A stretch of DNA of 62,000 nt from assembly GCF_000003815.2 (NCBI RefSeq), contig NW_023365693.1, positions 86,309-148,308 on the forward strand, in the 5' to 3' direction. Below are positions 13,101 to 28,100 of this stretch, in pieces. The translations under genes were made by a program, and so were the position numbers. Below the pieces are notes generated by a model. It saw only the letters and a program-made list of their open reading frames with translations, was not told the origin of the DNA and did not search any database. Every line of letters begins with the position of its first letter. Within the stretch, counting starts at the first letter, position 1. The stretch comes from Branchiostoma floridae. Lineage: Eukaryota > Chordata > Leptocardii > Amphioxiformes > Branchiostomatidae.

Positions 13101-16100
13101 AATGATACAAACCTTGCAGACTGGTGTTTCTAAGACACTGTACTCCTTAAGAAACTGCACATTAGCAAGACTGCACATGGAGGGCAACTTCTTTTCCTTC
13201 TCTGTCTGGAGACGTCTTAATGTCTCCATTCCCTGGCCTGCAGGTAATCTCACATTTAAAGTCTTTTCCTCAGGTGTAGCAGCACTTTCCCTTTTAGTGT
13301 CTTGAGAACTTTCACTTTTAGTGTCTTGAGAACTTTCACTTTTAGCATCTTGAGAACTTTCGCTTTCTTGAGTCCTAGGTCTAAGACGTTCGCTACTTCT
13401 TCTTCTTCTATCGGGAGAAAGTAACTGCGGCTTCGTGCTCGGATTCAGTTCCAAAAGTGACTTCCTTCTCTTACTTTTGTTGTCTTCTGTTCCTTGTTCT
13501 TTATCTACCTCAAGACTACTACTACTCGCTTTCGCACTACTGGTGTAAGAAAGACTGATCTTGTCTTGCGTATAGTCTACTACAGGTTGTAAGACGTTTG
13601 TGGGTTGAAGATTCTCCTTCTCAACTTCCACCTTGGCAGATTCCTTATCTACTCGAGGTGCCTTGCTCTCCATAGCTTCTTTAAGTTGTCTTATCTTCTC
13701 GGCATACTCTCGCTCAAGTCTCTGGAGTCTCTCCTTTTCTAAGACTATAGACTGTGGGCTCATCCTCAGCTGAGCAGTTCTCTCAATCTTGGATTTTTTG
13801 TTTAATTTTTCTTCGGTCGGAAGAGGTTGTTTCCGTTTCAGGGTGACGGAGATTTCTGATAGGGTTACGGAAGACGGGGATTTCCCTGCTGCAATTCTGT
13901 ATGAAATAAAGTTGTTTGAAGTTAAAGGGAAGAAAACAACATCAAACTTTTGAACTCAACATCTATGAAGGGTGAATCACACCTTTATGTCAAGTATAGG
14001 TCTCTTTGAAGTCTATTTTTTCTTCTTTTCAGTATTACTTTTGAAAAGAAAGAAAATAAAATCAAAGCATTCGCAGATGTCATCTACATGTACAATGACC
14101 ACCAGTTGGCACATGATGTCTGGAGGTAGCATGGTTGTGGCCCTCTGCTATCTATATCTGAGTGGCTTGTTTCAGTCTAATTTTTACTTTTACTTTTCTT
14201 CTGTAGTTCTGGAGTCTGGTACTTGAGCAAGCAGGCTTAAACAAAGGTAACACTACTAGCACTAGAAAAACCTTACCTAGCCTTGTTGAGGCCCTGCACT
14301 AGTTGCCTCTGAGTGGCCTATTTCCAGTCTAACCTCTGCTGTACTGTGATAGCCTGTGCACTTTTTCTATCACAAGTTTTACCAGGCTTTAAACAAGGCA
14401 AAGTTATAAGCACTAAAAAAAAACCTTACCGAGCCTTGTTGAGGGCCTGTAGTAGCTGTTTCTGTGTGGCCTGTTTCCGGTCTAGCCTCTGCTGTACTGT
14501 GCTAGTCTGGTCCTGCAGACGCTTCACGAGGGCCTGGCTGCCAGACAAAATCTTCTCAGCAGCCTGAAGTTGCTCCTAATAAAGAAACAAGTCTAACATT
14601 AGATGGTTTGTATATATACATAATGTTGTGATGTTTCTTCATAATGTTTAAACAATCATCAGTCAACAAGCTTCAGCTCTATCTATCAATCATCAATCAG
14701 CAGGTGCCAAATTTAAAAATTACAAGAGAATCAAGCAAATTTTTCAACCAAAAATCAACCATCACATTGAAGAGTTCTTGGAGACCTACATACATATTTT
14801 TTTAATATCTAAAAATAAAAAAATGATCCAAGGAACACTGGGTATATCTTAGCTCAAAATGTCATTTAGAGCCGACAGACTCGTTGGCTGATCAATTTTC
14901 TTGTTTAGTGACGAGTATAAAGCATTTTTTTTCTTTCTAAAAAATAGTGTCTCTCATGACTATCTTAGTAACTCTACATTCTGAAGTTTTTCCTGACCTT
15001 TAGCTTCTGCACTTTGACCTGTGCTGCCCTGACAGTGCCCTCCTTGATGGTGACCTGTCGGGAGAGTTCAGCCAGAAGTCGCTGGTCTTTCCTCACGGAG
15101 TCACTGGGGAGGAAAACATTAGGGGTAAGGGTCAGAGTTCAGCCAGAAAACACTAAAGTAGGGGTAAGGTTCAGAGTTCAGCCAGAAGGCGCTGGTCTTT
15201 CCTCACGGAGTCACTGGGGAGGAAAACATTAGGGGTAAGGGTTAGAGTTCAGCCAGAAAACACTAGGGGTAAGGTTCAGAGTTCAGCCAGAAGGCACTGG
15301 TCTTTCCTCACTGAGTCACTGGGGAGAAAAACATTAGGGGTAAGGGTCAGAGTTCAGCCAGAAAACACTAGGGGTAAGGTTCAGAGTTCAGCCAGAAGGC
15401 ACTGGTCTTTCCTCACTGAGTCACTGGGGAGAAAACATTAGGGGTAAGGGTCAGAGTTCAGAGTTCAGCCAGAAGGCACTGGTCTTTCCTCACGGAGTCA
15501 CTGGGGAGAAAAACATTAGGGGTAAGGGTCAGAGTTCAGCCAGAAAACACTAGGGGTAAGGTTCAGAGTTCAGCCAGAAGGCACTGGTCTTTCCTCACTG
15601 AGTCACTGGGGAGAAAACATTAGGGGTAAGGGTCAGAGTTCAGAGTTCAGCCAGAAGTCACTGGTCTTTTCTCCCGGAGTCACTGGGGAGGAAAACATGA
15701 GGGTTAAGGGTCAGAGTTCAGCCAGAAAACACTAGGGGTAAGGTTCAGAGTTCAGCCAGAAGGCACTGGTCTTTCCTCACGGAGTCACTGGGGAGAAAAA
15801 CATTAGGGGTAAGGGTCAGAGTTCAGCCAGAAAACACTAGGGGTAAGGTTCAGAGTTCAGCCAGAAGGCACTGGTCTTTCCTCACGGAGTCACTGGGGAG
15901 AAAAACATTAGGGGTAAGGGTCAGAGTTCAGCCAGAAAACACTAGGGGTAAGGTTCAGAGTTCAGCCAGAAGGCACTGGTCTTTCCTCACTGAGTCACTG
16001 GGGAGAAAAACATTAGGGGTAAGGGTCAGAGTTCAGCCAGAATGTCTCATTAATTCAACCAGCAGAAAAATTCTTTTATTTGACTTACTCTTAATTTCCC

Positions 16101-19100
16101 CCCAAAAAAGTTTTTTTTTTATTAGAAGACACGTTAAAAAAAGTTATCCAAATGTCTGGTAGATTATCAAAGCAACAGTAGATGGGGATCATCAAGGTAA
16201 AGATTTACACTTTTTGGAAAATCATCAAATTTTCATGGTTGGTTCATAGCTGGTTGAAGGGATTTTAACAAATGTAGATATGGCCACACCAATTTAAATT
16301 CTTGGTTCTCAGATTTTTTCAGAAAAACATTGGCGCGGTCGGTCGCAAATAAGTGCTCTGATTGGTTTATCAGCAGTATGTGCCCCTGGAATGGGTTTTT
16401 TTAAAGTCTGCAATAGCAAAACCTATATTACTTTTCTTGGGACTAAATGGGTCGAGAACCAACAAATCAAATTGGTGTGGCCTATAAGACTTGATCTTAA
16501 AAATCTGCATCCAATCAGTTTGATTGAATTGATCAACATCGATCCTAGCAAAAAATGATTACCCTGTTGGTACCAGGTCTTCTTTTATATCAATATTATT
16601 GAGAAAATCTTAAGTAAATGTTGTGTTTGTATACCTGTGTTTTTCCACTCTCCCCTCCCAGTCTGTTACACTTTTCTCTAGAAGGCGTTGCCTTAACTCT
16701 TCCTCCTTCGAGAAGTCTTCTCCTTTCTCCTCTTCCGTCTTAACTTCTCCAGACTCTGACTCATCAGTCTTGGGAGGACCAACGTCTTTAAGTTGTGTTT
16801 TGTCTTGAGGAGTCTGTTCCTCCGGTGTTGTGATGTCTTTAAGGGGTTGTTCGTCTTCTCTAGTCTCGACATCAGACACTGAAGGGGAGGCAGCAGCACT
16901 GGAGGGTTGGGAGCCTGAAGGGAGGAGAACATACAACATGTGGCCAGTTTGTTTGTTTGTTTGTATTGCATACCTAAAGCACATTAGTTAAAGCACATTA
17001 TGGCATAACACACTGGGTTTGTACTGAACAGTACAAGCAGCATATCTGGACAGATTTCTTTGATCCACTCACACCGGGAAGGACCCTACAATTCATATCA
17101 GCCCTACTAAACAGTCCTATACAAGAATGCCAGTCTTTGCCACACAGGGCACATCCTGGTTAAATAAATAAAGTGAAAGTGTAAGCTGACTCAGGTCTGT
17201 TGCAGAGTTCTTTCCTCTGGATCTGCTTTTCTTCTGCTATGCACATCAGTCTGGCTTCTAGCTTTCTACCATTGTGGAAAAAAAAGTCATGCAAAAAGCT
17301 GTCAAACTTACAGGGTTTTCCTCAATTTATTTATTCAAGACATTTTCTCTGTATCACTTTTCCTTTCTCTCTGTCTCTCAAAAACAGGTTTCTAGAGCCT
17401 TAAGTGGTACTAACAGTTTCAATGAATCTATTAAAAGCAATGCACCAGAAGTAGAGATTTTCAACTCAAAAAATGATAACACAATCCACTAATAGTAGAG
17501 TTCAAAACACTTTTTATAGTCTTGTTTCACTCTGGGAAACCTCAGAAAATGCCGGTTTGCCCTATAAACATTTCAGGTTGCAGCAGGTCGAAGGCCGTAA
17601 TCTAAATCTCAAATGAATTCTATAATACTCAACTCTTATGTTGAGTTAAGATCTGGTGTTACAACATTGATTTTGACCCTTGGTGCAGTAGTCCGCTCCG
17701 TAAGTAAGTAGCACACTGCACTGAGTTGCAAAATCTAAACACAGTCCAACAATAGCAACAACTTCTCCACCTTCCAGTCGACTCCTCTCCCTTCTTGCGA
17801 TCTCCTCCTTCAGTCTGCGATACTCCTGCTGTTTCTCAAGGTCAAGTTTCACCAGGGCCTCCGGAGTCTTCGGGACAACTGGGGCTTTTTGTGGCGGAGG
17901 GGGGCTGGGCTTCGCTTTGGCAGCCTGGAATGTTGAAGAAAATTTAACAAAATTCAGACATGGCTACATCTTATCTCCTTCAACACTTTTAATTACTTGA
18001 ATAAAGAGACTCTTTTTACACAACCATTACTTTATTCTCAACAATGTTTCGGTGACCGTCTACCACCTTCTTCAGGGTAATTCTGACTGGTTCACATTGT
18101 AACTGCAGGACAGGTGTCGCTGCTCACAGCATTCAATTACTTGAATTTTCGAGATACGTCTTAGACACTGGAAGGTGTATGTTCCACCTGCACCACTTAC
18201 ATCAGCGTCCCTCCTGGCGGCCTTCAGCATGTTGTCCAGCCAGGAGGAGCCAGCAGGCATCGCCCCCTCATCCTCACTCTCGTCTAACGGATTAAGGTTA
18301 CCCCCCAAATAAAGGTTAACCCCAGATAAAGGTAAACTACTTACATCAGCGTCTCTCCTGGCAGCCTTCAGCATGTCGTCCAGCCAGGAGGAGCAGGCAG
18401 GCATCGCCCCCTCATCCTCACTCTTGTCTAACGGATTAAGGTTACCCCCCAGATAAAGGTTACCCCCCAGATAAAGGTAAACTACTTACATCAGCATCCC
18501 TCCTGGCAGCCTTCAGCATGTCATCCAGCCAAGAGGACCCGGCAGGCATCGCCCCCTCATCCTCACTCTGTCTAACGGATTAAGGTTACCCCCCAGATAA
18601 AGGTTACCCCCCAGATAAAGGTGAACCACTTACATCAGCGTCCCTCCTGGCAGCCTTTAACATGTCGTCCAGCCAGGAGGATCCGGCAGGCATCGCCCCC
18701 TCATCCTCACTCTCGTCTGAATCCTCCCCAAGGTTGAATACGACAGGGCCGTGCACAGGGATCTGGAAAAAAACAAACAACTTAACACAGATTCTCCTTT
18801 CAGAATGAGGAAAATTTCGACACACAGTCTGCGTAATCTGCAAAATAGCATGAGAAAAGACCTATAATTATACATGATGCCCTACATGTACTGTATCTTT
18901 CAAAACACTGTAAACTTTGAAAGAAAAAAGCATAGCTCCTTGCATTAAATCTTAGTAGTGAGGACTGGCTTCTACATGTAGCTGGCCTCAGCACAGTAAT
19001 CAAATAATTGTGGTGGTGAAATTTTAGCTGTGGAATAGTGACTGCTTAAGTCCCTAAAATCAAGTGACCATCAACAAATCAAGAATTACAAAAAACATAG

Positions 19101-22100
19101 TTGTACACAGCAGTGAAAAGTAAGGATACCAGCTAAGATGTGGATTATATAACAACTATTTGAAGCCAGAAACCTTCAAAACTATATATCTCATAGCAGT
19201 CAAAGTTAATCTTCAATCTTCCTGGCACATAAAGTTAGCACTATAAAAGACCATGCCATAAAAATGTAGTCTGCTGTACCCTGCTGGGTGGGTGGGTTGG
19301 TTAGGGTATTAAAGGGTTAGAGTAAGATTTTGATGATTACTAACCATGGGTATGCTCTGCTGTATCCTGGTTGGCTGTTGTCTCCTGACTGTGTAGCTGG
19401 AGGGTTGGGTCTGCTGACTGTCTCTGCTGGGGGAGGTGCCTTCAAATGGTGATCCTTCCCTCGGGCTAGGGGTCTAAAAACAAGCGCAAAATCAATGAAA
19501 GTTAGACATCCAGGTAATAAGATATGCGGTTACTCAAAAGGTGACCCTTAAAGTTCAATCTTAAAGACACAGAGCTGAGAATTTTAGTCCTTCTCACCTC
19601 CTTGAGAGCCCTTCTGCTGACAAGAGACTTGAAGACTTCCCCTCTCAGAGCTTCCAAATCTTCATCATCATCATCATCACCATCTTCATCTTCGTCCTGA
19701 TCTGCTGCATCCTCTCTGCTTGGCACATCTGAGGGCTGCAATAAGAAAGAAAATGATTTTTAACATCAACAAAATGAACTCTAACACTGCCAACTGCTAC
19801 CACTTACGTACAGGTGGGAGGTGTGTGACATTATGCTTTTTTGTCAAATTGAGGTCAACTGTGGAGAAATATGTGTCAATTCCCACAAGGCCGACTAGAA
19901 GTATTAGATCTTTTATGCTAACCCCCATTAGATCAAAGACGTCAGCATTATGTCACACGTACATCCCCAGACTGGTGACTATCTGGAATGGGTTGGCTGC
20001 TGACCTGCGTTGTTCTGGCGAGTTAGCAGCACAACAGTCTGACGTAATGCCATTCAAACGACAACTCTTGAGGGCTACATTCAACAGATTTGGTAACAGC
20101 TACTGTATTGACCGCACCTGCACCTGGACCACTTGCTGCGGTTGCCGCTCTTGCCTGGCATTAAGACCACGCTAGTGCCACCATTTTTGCCTAACGGTTG
20201 TGTATATTTGATAATGTATATTGTTATTATTGTATATATTATTGTATTGTATATTGTGTTGCGCTATTAACCCTCATCCGACCGTTCCATTTTTACGACG
20301 AATCTGACCGTATGGGGTCATTTTTGACCCCATTTTGTTTTGCCCATAGACATATTTCTGTTGGTTTATTTTGTCATTATCATGCATTTACTGTTTCAAC
20401 AATCTTTGAAAAATATTTTGACAAGTTTTGGTGTCAGTAATTATGACTCATTATCATAATTTATGCAGAAAATAAGGAGAAACCACCTTTTGCTCTAAAA
20501 ATCTACCATACTCCACTTACTGTAACAATGGTTTTGTCTCATCAATTTCTAAATAATAATTTTGATGCGACAAACATTCTGATAGCATAATTATGTTATT
20601 TGACAAGAAAAGATATAATATTTGTGAAGTGTAACGAATTTATTACTTAATTATGCACCATAGCCCGTCACCTAAACACATACATACAATAACTCTTGTA
20701 TATTTTCACGCAAATATCTTTCTTGTTGGTTCCTTCTGCACGTTCTGTCCATATATCGTTTCCTAATTTAATAGAAACATTTTCCCTTTCATTAGCATAG
20801 GTAATTAGTGCTCATTATCATAATTTATGCAGAATGTCGAAAAACCTGTTTTTACACTAAAATACTATAATTCTTAGGAAATATTCGTTGTTTATTCAAC
20901 TAAGGAACTATAAGCTTGTTGCTGTAATAGCAATGCTGATGAATGCCTGTTGTTCTATTGAAATTTCTTGATATTTACGTAATTAATGATTCATAATTGG
21001 CTGGGGTCATTTTTGACCCCACCGAACCACACACAAACTTTCAAGTATAGCTGATACAATAATGGTCAAAACTCGGTGAAAAATTGGTCGATGTTGTAAG
21101 ACATGTATACAAACAAATTCATGGAAGGAATTTTTTCTCCGATGAAAAATGTTGCTATGGCAGATAAAAATATACGTCTGGGGTCAAAAATGACCCCATA
21201 CGGTCGGATGAGGGTTAATGTATGTTATGTACGGGAGGACAGCCTTCAAAGGTACATTTTTGCACCTGTTTTGTCCTCCCTTTCACTATGTGAAAAACCC
21301 AAATAAAGAAATAAAAGCAGTTACTCAAGCAACTGGATATGATTTTGGAAACAGATGTGTCAGATAGCATCCACTGTCTTTTGTCAGTGACACTGAGGTC
21401 TAACACTCAATATCACTACACAATACTGTACAATAGTTATGCCAAGGAAGACAGACACTATGTCCAGTCTTCACAGGTTCATTGTACTGGGGAAATTCCC
21501 CTAGCTTTTTTCACTATCAGAAATGGAACTCTTTCATTATTGGTTCTATTTTTCTGTGTTGACAAATGATTGATTCCATGACTGTGAAAAGTACAATGAA
21601 CCAGAACATAATGATAGGAAAGGACCACGATTGAAGTCCTGTCCTGTCATATGAACCAGTAAGGGCTACAACCATTTTCAGAAGCGAGTATGTTAGGTGA
21701 GCAGCACAGCCTGGATTCGTACTCTAGCTCTGAAAGCTGCGTTACTAACCAATGGACTTTGCATGCTACGTAATAGCAACAATATTATGTACATTGCATA
21801 CAATACCCATATCTACAGGACTGACTTTTGTAGGTGCATTGTTTCATTTTGAAGATATCCTTTTTGGTTTTTCCTTGCTGATGCAGATTTACATGTTATG
21901 TACAACTAACTCACCTCGGGTGGAGGGGGTACTTCAGGGGGTGCCTCCAGGGGGAGGGGGGGCACGAATGGCAGGTCAGGGGGTGGCAGGCCTGTAAACA
22001 CAAACAATAAACATCAAAGCTCATCTGTGATGGTACCATCCATTTCGAAGATTGCAACTTTTGATCAACACAAGCAAATTGCTTATTCAAGGTTGGTAAT

Positions 22101-25100
22101 CTGCTTGTGTTTGCACTGAAATTAGCACCATCCTGGACATTTATTCTCCTTTTTTTTTTCTGGATTCGACGAACCATACCCATAGGAAGGCCTGGTGGAG
22201 GCTTGATTGTGTAACACAGATTAATGGCTACCTGGAGACTCATCGTTACTGTCCACATCCATAGAGACCTCCTCATAGTTATCCAGCAGCTCCATGGGGA
22301 GGGGGGCGGCAGCTGAAGGTCGCGCAGAGGTCGCGCTCTCAGCTGACCGGGAACGCCGACGTCGCTCTTCCTCCTGCTTTGGCTGGGAGAAAAAAAAACA
22401 TCTTTCTCTGATATGTTGTATTAGGCTAAATGCTAGACCATGCAGAGTTTTTGCCAGTGTAGTTGAACACAGGGCTTTATGCTGTGATGTGGATTCCCTG
22501 TGCTCTATGCAGTGTCTTGGCCAGTGTAAGGTTTTCTGTTGTTTTACAACAAAGGTAGAAAATGTTGGATTTGTTTCCCAAAATTTAGAGCTCAATTTGG
22601 ACTTTTATTGGATCAACCATTATGTACTCAAACCTAAGATACAAATTTGGCAAGGAGAATGCCCTGCTCTTCCCAGGAAATTACAGTCGTTTTAGTCAAT
22701 CTTTCTTTTTTGCTTGACACAGACAAAGGTATACAATCATGAAGATATGTTTAGGCACCTACACATTCAAACAACTACCAAANNNNNNNNNNNNNNNNNN
22801 NNNNNNNNNNNNNNNNNNNNNNNNNNNNNNNNNNNNNNNNNNNNNNNNNNNNNNNNNNNNNNNNNNNNNNNNNNNNNNNNNNCAAAGGCACAAATATCTG
22901 ATTACGTACAAATCAGTAGTTCCTAAGTCGTCATCATCATCATAATACCTGGGCATAATCTACTTGAAGACTTCTTTCTACCAAAGTCTCTTTACTCTAT
23001 AAATTTTGCATGCCATTCTCTTTTTCTAATTGTGAAGTATAGTTACTGTAGCAAAGCAAACCTAAGGCACTTACGTGGGGGCTGCCATCCCGAGCCTCCG
23101 TCACAAACTCCATGAAGCGTTTGTACTGCTCCGCGTGGTTGCCAAGGTTACGGATCCTGGCCGCCTCCGTCCTCCTGGTCCTCTCTCTCTCCTCCTCATC
23201 CTCCATCTGCTGCTGCATCCGGAGCTCGTCTCTCTTCCGCTTGCTGGGCCGCCCCCGCTTTCGCTTCATCTTCCACTTCCACTTTTCCTGGACACTGTGA
23301 ACATAGAATATATAGAATGTAGTATGTTATTTGTTTGTTTCTTATTGTTTTTTAAACAGAGTTTGCTGACAGTGCAAGGGCACCCTCGCTTTCGCTTCAT
23401 CTTCCACTTCCACTTTTCATGGACACTGTTTACATAGGATGTAGATATACACACTCTCATTCACTTATTCATTTTCACACAGTCTGCATCCGGATCTCGT
23501 CTTGCTTGCTGGGCCGCCCCCTCTTTCGCTTCATCTTCCACTTCCACTTTTCCTGAACACTATGAACATAGAACATAGTTTGTTGTTGTTTTTTAAACCG
23601 AGTTTGCTCAGTGCAAGGCCATTGACCACTTCTGTGCACTGAACTACACTCACTGTAGCAGCATCTCTTGTCAGAAACATCGAGCTTCAGAAAGCTCGAC
23701 TAACTGGCTCAGTAGGAGAAGCAGGGGTTACGAGACTGCTTGGGAAACTCCCTTCCCCATTGAAGTCTGAATGGTTTGATTCGCTCACACCGGCAAGGTC
23801 CCCTACTCTTTTTGATAAGTGTGGGGGGTTCATTTACGAGCTCAGGGTGCGGCTCTCCCTGAACACAGGACCTCCATTTAAGGTCCTATCCGAGGGATAA
23901 TTAATATAGGACTATACTAATCATATTAAATGCTGTAGAAACCGACAACGGCTTACCTGTGTGTGCCAAAGGATGTGTGAGTAGTCTGACGTGGGGCTAC
24001 ACCGGGAGGTTTGGATGGGTGCAGCTTCCTGGTGCTGCTCTTTGTCACATCTGTGGGGAAAAGAAGCTCTTTTTAAACTCTATGCTGTACTCTAAACTGT
24101 TCCAACTGTACTACTGTCATGATACAATACAAATAGATAAGGAGATTGTAGCATGTAGCTGTTAGAAAAATGTGCTACACCTCCACTAGATGCGACAAAT
24201 TACTCAAGCAACTGGATAGGATTTTTGGAAACAGTCAGACATTTCAAGCGTGGCATCCACTATCTTTTGTCAGTGACACTGAAGAGATCTTGTAGAAACA
24301 GGTTTTATACTCCGACTATGAAGTGAAGACTCCTTTACATATCAATCCACTTGATGGATTTTAAAACAAAATTTGGGGTTGGTTACTGTAGAAAGGCTGG
24401 CTCTACACGTTGAGCAGATACAAGAATACAACAGATATTTGTGAAGTACCGTCTTAACTCACTTTTCTTGGGAGGACTCCCTCTGGCCTGGCTACCAGCA
24501 GTGACCTTGTCCTGGTCAGGTTTCAAGGTCGCGACCTTCCCCTCGGGCGACGGTTCCTTCCCGAGGTCGTCCACCTCAGCCTGCCCGTCCTCGGGGTCGG
24601 TCCTGTCCCGCCGAGCCTTTGCTGCAGACTCCAGCGCGATCAGCCTCAGCTGCAACTCCATCAGCTCCTCATCATCCTCATCTTCACCATCACCTGCCTG
24701 GTAACCATGGCAATGGGAGATTGGTAACCATGGCAACGGAGATGGGTCATGTAAGTTGTAACCATGGTAATGGGAGATTAGGTAACCATCGCAATGGAGA
24801 TGTGTTATTAAACTTTGGCAATAGAGGGGTCATATGTCAATAAAGAAATGGGTTATGGATCAGTTACCATCGTAACAGAAGATGGATCATGTAACCATAG
24901 CAACCGGAGATTATTGATGTAGCCATGGCAACAGAAGATGGATCATGTCACCATGGCAACTGGAGATAAGTCATGTAGCCATGGCAACAGAAGATGGATC
25001 ATGTCACCATGGCAACTGGAGATGGGCCATGTAACCATGGTAACAGAGATGGGTCATGTAACCATGGTAGCAGGAGATAGGTCAGGTCACTATAGCAACA

Positions 25101-28100
25101 GGAGATGGGTCATGTAACCATGGAAACTGCATGTCAGATTTCATCATCAGATTTCATCATTCCAATAAACTGCCTTCAAGTTGATGAATCATGTCAATAG
25201 GATATCATATTACAGCACCATGGCAATAGGGAGTCAGATTATCCCAATATGCCAACACAGGTTCATTCTGGATTGCCAGAATAGCTTCTTATAACCTACC
25301 TTTTTCTCTTTTGGGGTGTCTGCTTCTTGTTTTGGTTCAGCTTTGGAGCTTGCCTTGCTTGATCCTGACTTTGACCTTGATCTCGACCTTCTCTTGACCT
25401 TTGAGTCCTGACCTTCCCCCTTAGGGCTGGTGTCCCTGGAGGTTTTCTCCTCACGAGTGTACTTGTCCAAGTCCCACTCCCGAATCCCCATCTTCTCTAG
25501 CTTCTCCTTCCTGTCAATCAACCAATCAATCAATTAATCTGTCAATCAACCAATCAATCAAACAAACATTTGACCTGTGACTTGTTCGATGAAATTGCTT
25601 AGCCACCAACATACTTGTGTTCTTTTACACTATTAATCTAAGGCATTATCCAAATTGAAATGCTGTATATATACACAGTGACAATGATATTAGCAGCCAA
25701 AATACTTATCCAGCTTTGAATTTTTTCTGTCCCATGCATTTTTTGAGACTCCATGTTGCTAATTTCTGTTATCAATTCATCGTTAACTGTTCTTTTAAGC
25801 TTCCAAAAATGTATTTTCAGCAAATTCATGTAAAAAGTCCACATTTTTTTGACTGATGGGTAACATTTTTCCCCGTCTCAACAAGAATATTTTTGTTCCA
25901 AGACAAAAGGACAGCCCTGATGCCCGTATAGACCATAGTAACTAAGTCCACAAAAGGTTTGCTAAGGCAGTCACAGCAGTGCCGTTACCTTTCTATCTCC
26001 TCCAGCTGAGAGCGGATACGCCTGTAGTTCTGCAACAGATCGCTATACTGGTCTGTGCTGTACTGTACCGTACTGTACTGTTCTCTACTGTACTGTTCCC
26101 ACAGTGACAAAAAAGAGCACACTAAGCACTCTGCAACTCTGGTTAGGTCATGTCAAGTGTTCTCTACTGTTCTGTACTGTACTATTCTGTTACCTTTCTA
26201 TCTCCTCAAGCTGAGAGCGGATACGTCTGTAGTTCTGCAGCAGATCGCTGTACTGTTCTGTACTATTCTGTACTCTTCTGTACTATTCTGTACTGTTCTG
26301 TACTATTCTGTACTGTACTGTTGTTATCCGCTATCGGACTACATGTGTAGTGTACCTAACAGTACTGTTACCTTTCTATCTCCTCGAGCTGAGACCTGAT
26401 ACGCCTGTAGTTCTGCAGCAGATCGCTGTACTGGTCCGTGTCCTGCTCTGGTTGGTTCTGTTCTGAACTGTGCTGTACTTTACTATACTGTGCTGTACTG
26501 TACTGTACTGTACTGTACTGTAATGTACTGTCAGACTACCTTACACAGTAACAGTGCTGTTACATGTACCTTTCTATCTCCTCGAGCTGAGAGCGTATGC
26601 GCCTGTAGTTCTGCAGCAGATCGCTGTACTGGTCCGTGTCCTGCTCTGGTTGGTGCAGCTGACCTTCGCCAGACAGGAAAGACGCGGACGACATCCCCCT
26701 GCCCACGCCACGCGGCCGCGGGTACACGTTCGAGCGGGGAATCGAGCCCGCGGCAGGCGTGTTGGGGTTGAAGTACTTCTTCATCCACGGCAGCCATGGT
26801 TCCGCCTCCTGTAGGGGCTGGTCGGGTCTGTTCCGCAGGCCTTGGGGGTAAGGTCAAGGGTCAAACAGTAACATGTAGTAATTTCCAAGCAGATAGCGGT
26901 TGCATACATAAGATAGAATCAAAAGCTGCCAGAGGAGTGAAGCTGGCCTAGATAATAACATCAAAGATTGATCATTATTTGAACGAGTAGTCCAGGTACA
27001 GATACAGGTCCAGACCTGTACCTAAGCCCATGTACCTGTACCTGTACCTGTATCTGTACCTAAAAGTTGCTTAGGTACACAGCTCTATTTGTCACCCAGT
27101 AAGAGGCGGTATATTAACACTAGCCTGTACTCCACTTCTACATATGTCAACCAGATAACAGATAAGAAATAAGGGAATGTCCTATTAAATAGATGAGCTT
27201 TCCTGGATAAAGTTTGCAAGGATACGTGAGCTCCGTCTTGGCTCTCTGGGTTCTTCTCTCGGGGGTTCAAAGTTCTTCTGCGCCCCTCGACCCCCACGCT
27301 GTGACCCACGACCTCTGCCCCGACCTCGGAAGTTCTTTCCTCTGCCCATGTGATGGGGAGGGGGAGGGCTGGAAAATTTTAAAAGAAATGATTATACAGT
27401 CATTATAATATGGTACTGGCCAAAACACAAATCATACTGCACAAAAATCTACACAAATACTACACAAATTGTACTATAGTCTATACACAAATCTACACAA
27501 ATTCTACATAAATCGTACTGTACACAAACAACTTCTACATAACGATTACCTGGACATTGTGAGAATGTGACCACTAAACTTAATGGTCGTTTAGATATAT
27601 TTTTGTAGTTCGCACAAGCATTTACTCAATGAATATATATCATAAGAACTCTTTGGATGAGAAGTCAGTCACTGTCAAACAAGCCGCAAAAACAGAATTT
27701 CCATCACAACATCTTGAAGACGTGTCTCCTTCTCCAAACCATTGTTGTGGAACTCCTTATCATCACACACAGCAGGGGCCTTCCTCAGTTTCACACTGTC
27801 TTCATTTACACAACAATCTGCAGGAATTCTTCACATATTTTGCCATTATCTACATTCTTTCTATGCATTTCCACTGCGAACGCCAAACCAAGGAGCTTTG
27901 ATAAAAGCTTCTTGGCCAAAAAGATAAAACCGTTTGGAATTTTGCAACATGAACGGACCTTGCTGGCTGAAGGACTGATGAATTGATGACGATTTCCACC
28001 AACTACTCGACATTTCAAAAACGCACTTACACAGAAACAAGGTATTGGACAGAACAACATATTTACACCTCTTATCTTACATCTTAGCCTATGAGTTTGG

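Noticed and set aside
18195-18560. Exon 12 copies as usable in-frame alternative exons
   Set aside because: The only nearby AG sites (GTTAG before ACGAGAG or ACAGAG) put them out of frame or give an immediate stop.
19720-20175. A host gene of 151 aa on the plus strand
   Set aside because: The C-terminal half matches the tail of a non-LTR reverse transcriptase and it lies in a ZFC3H1 intron, so it is a transposon remnant.
22714-22956. Frames crossing the first N gap
   Set aside because: They contain 34 unknown residues from the gap and have no support.
26055-26550. Plus-strand frames of the LYCTVLYCTVMYC type
   Set aside because: Translation of the TACTG pentanucleotide satellite.
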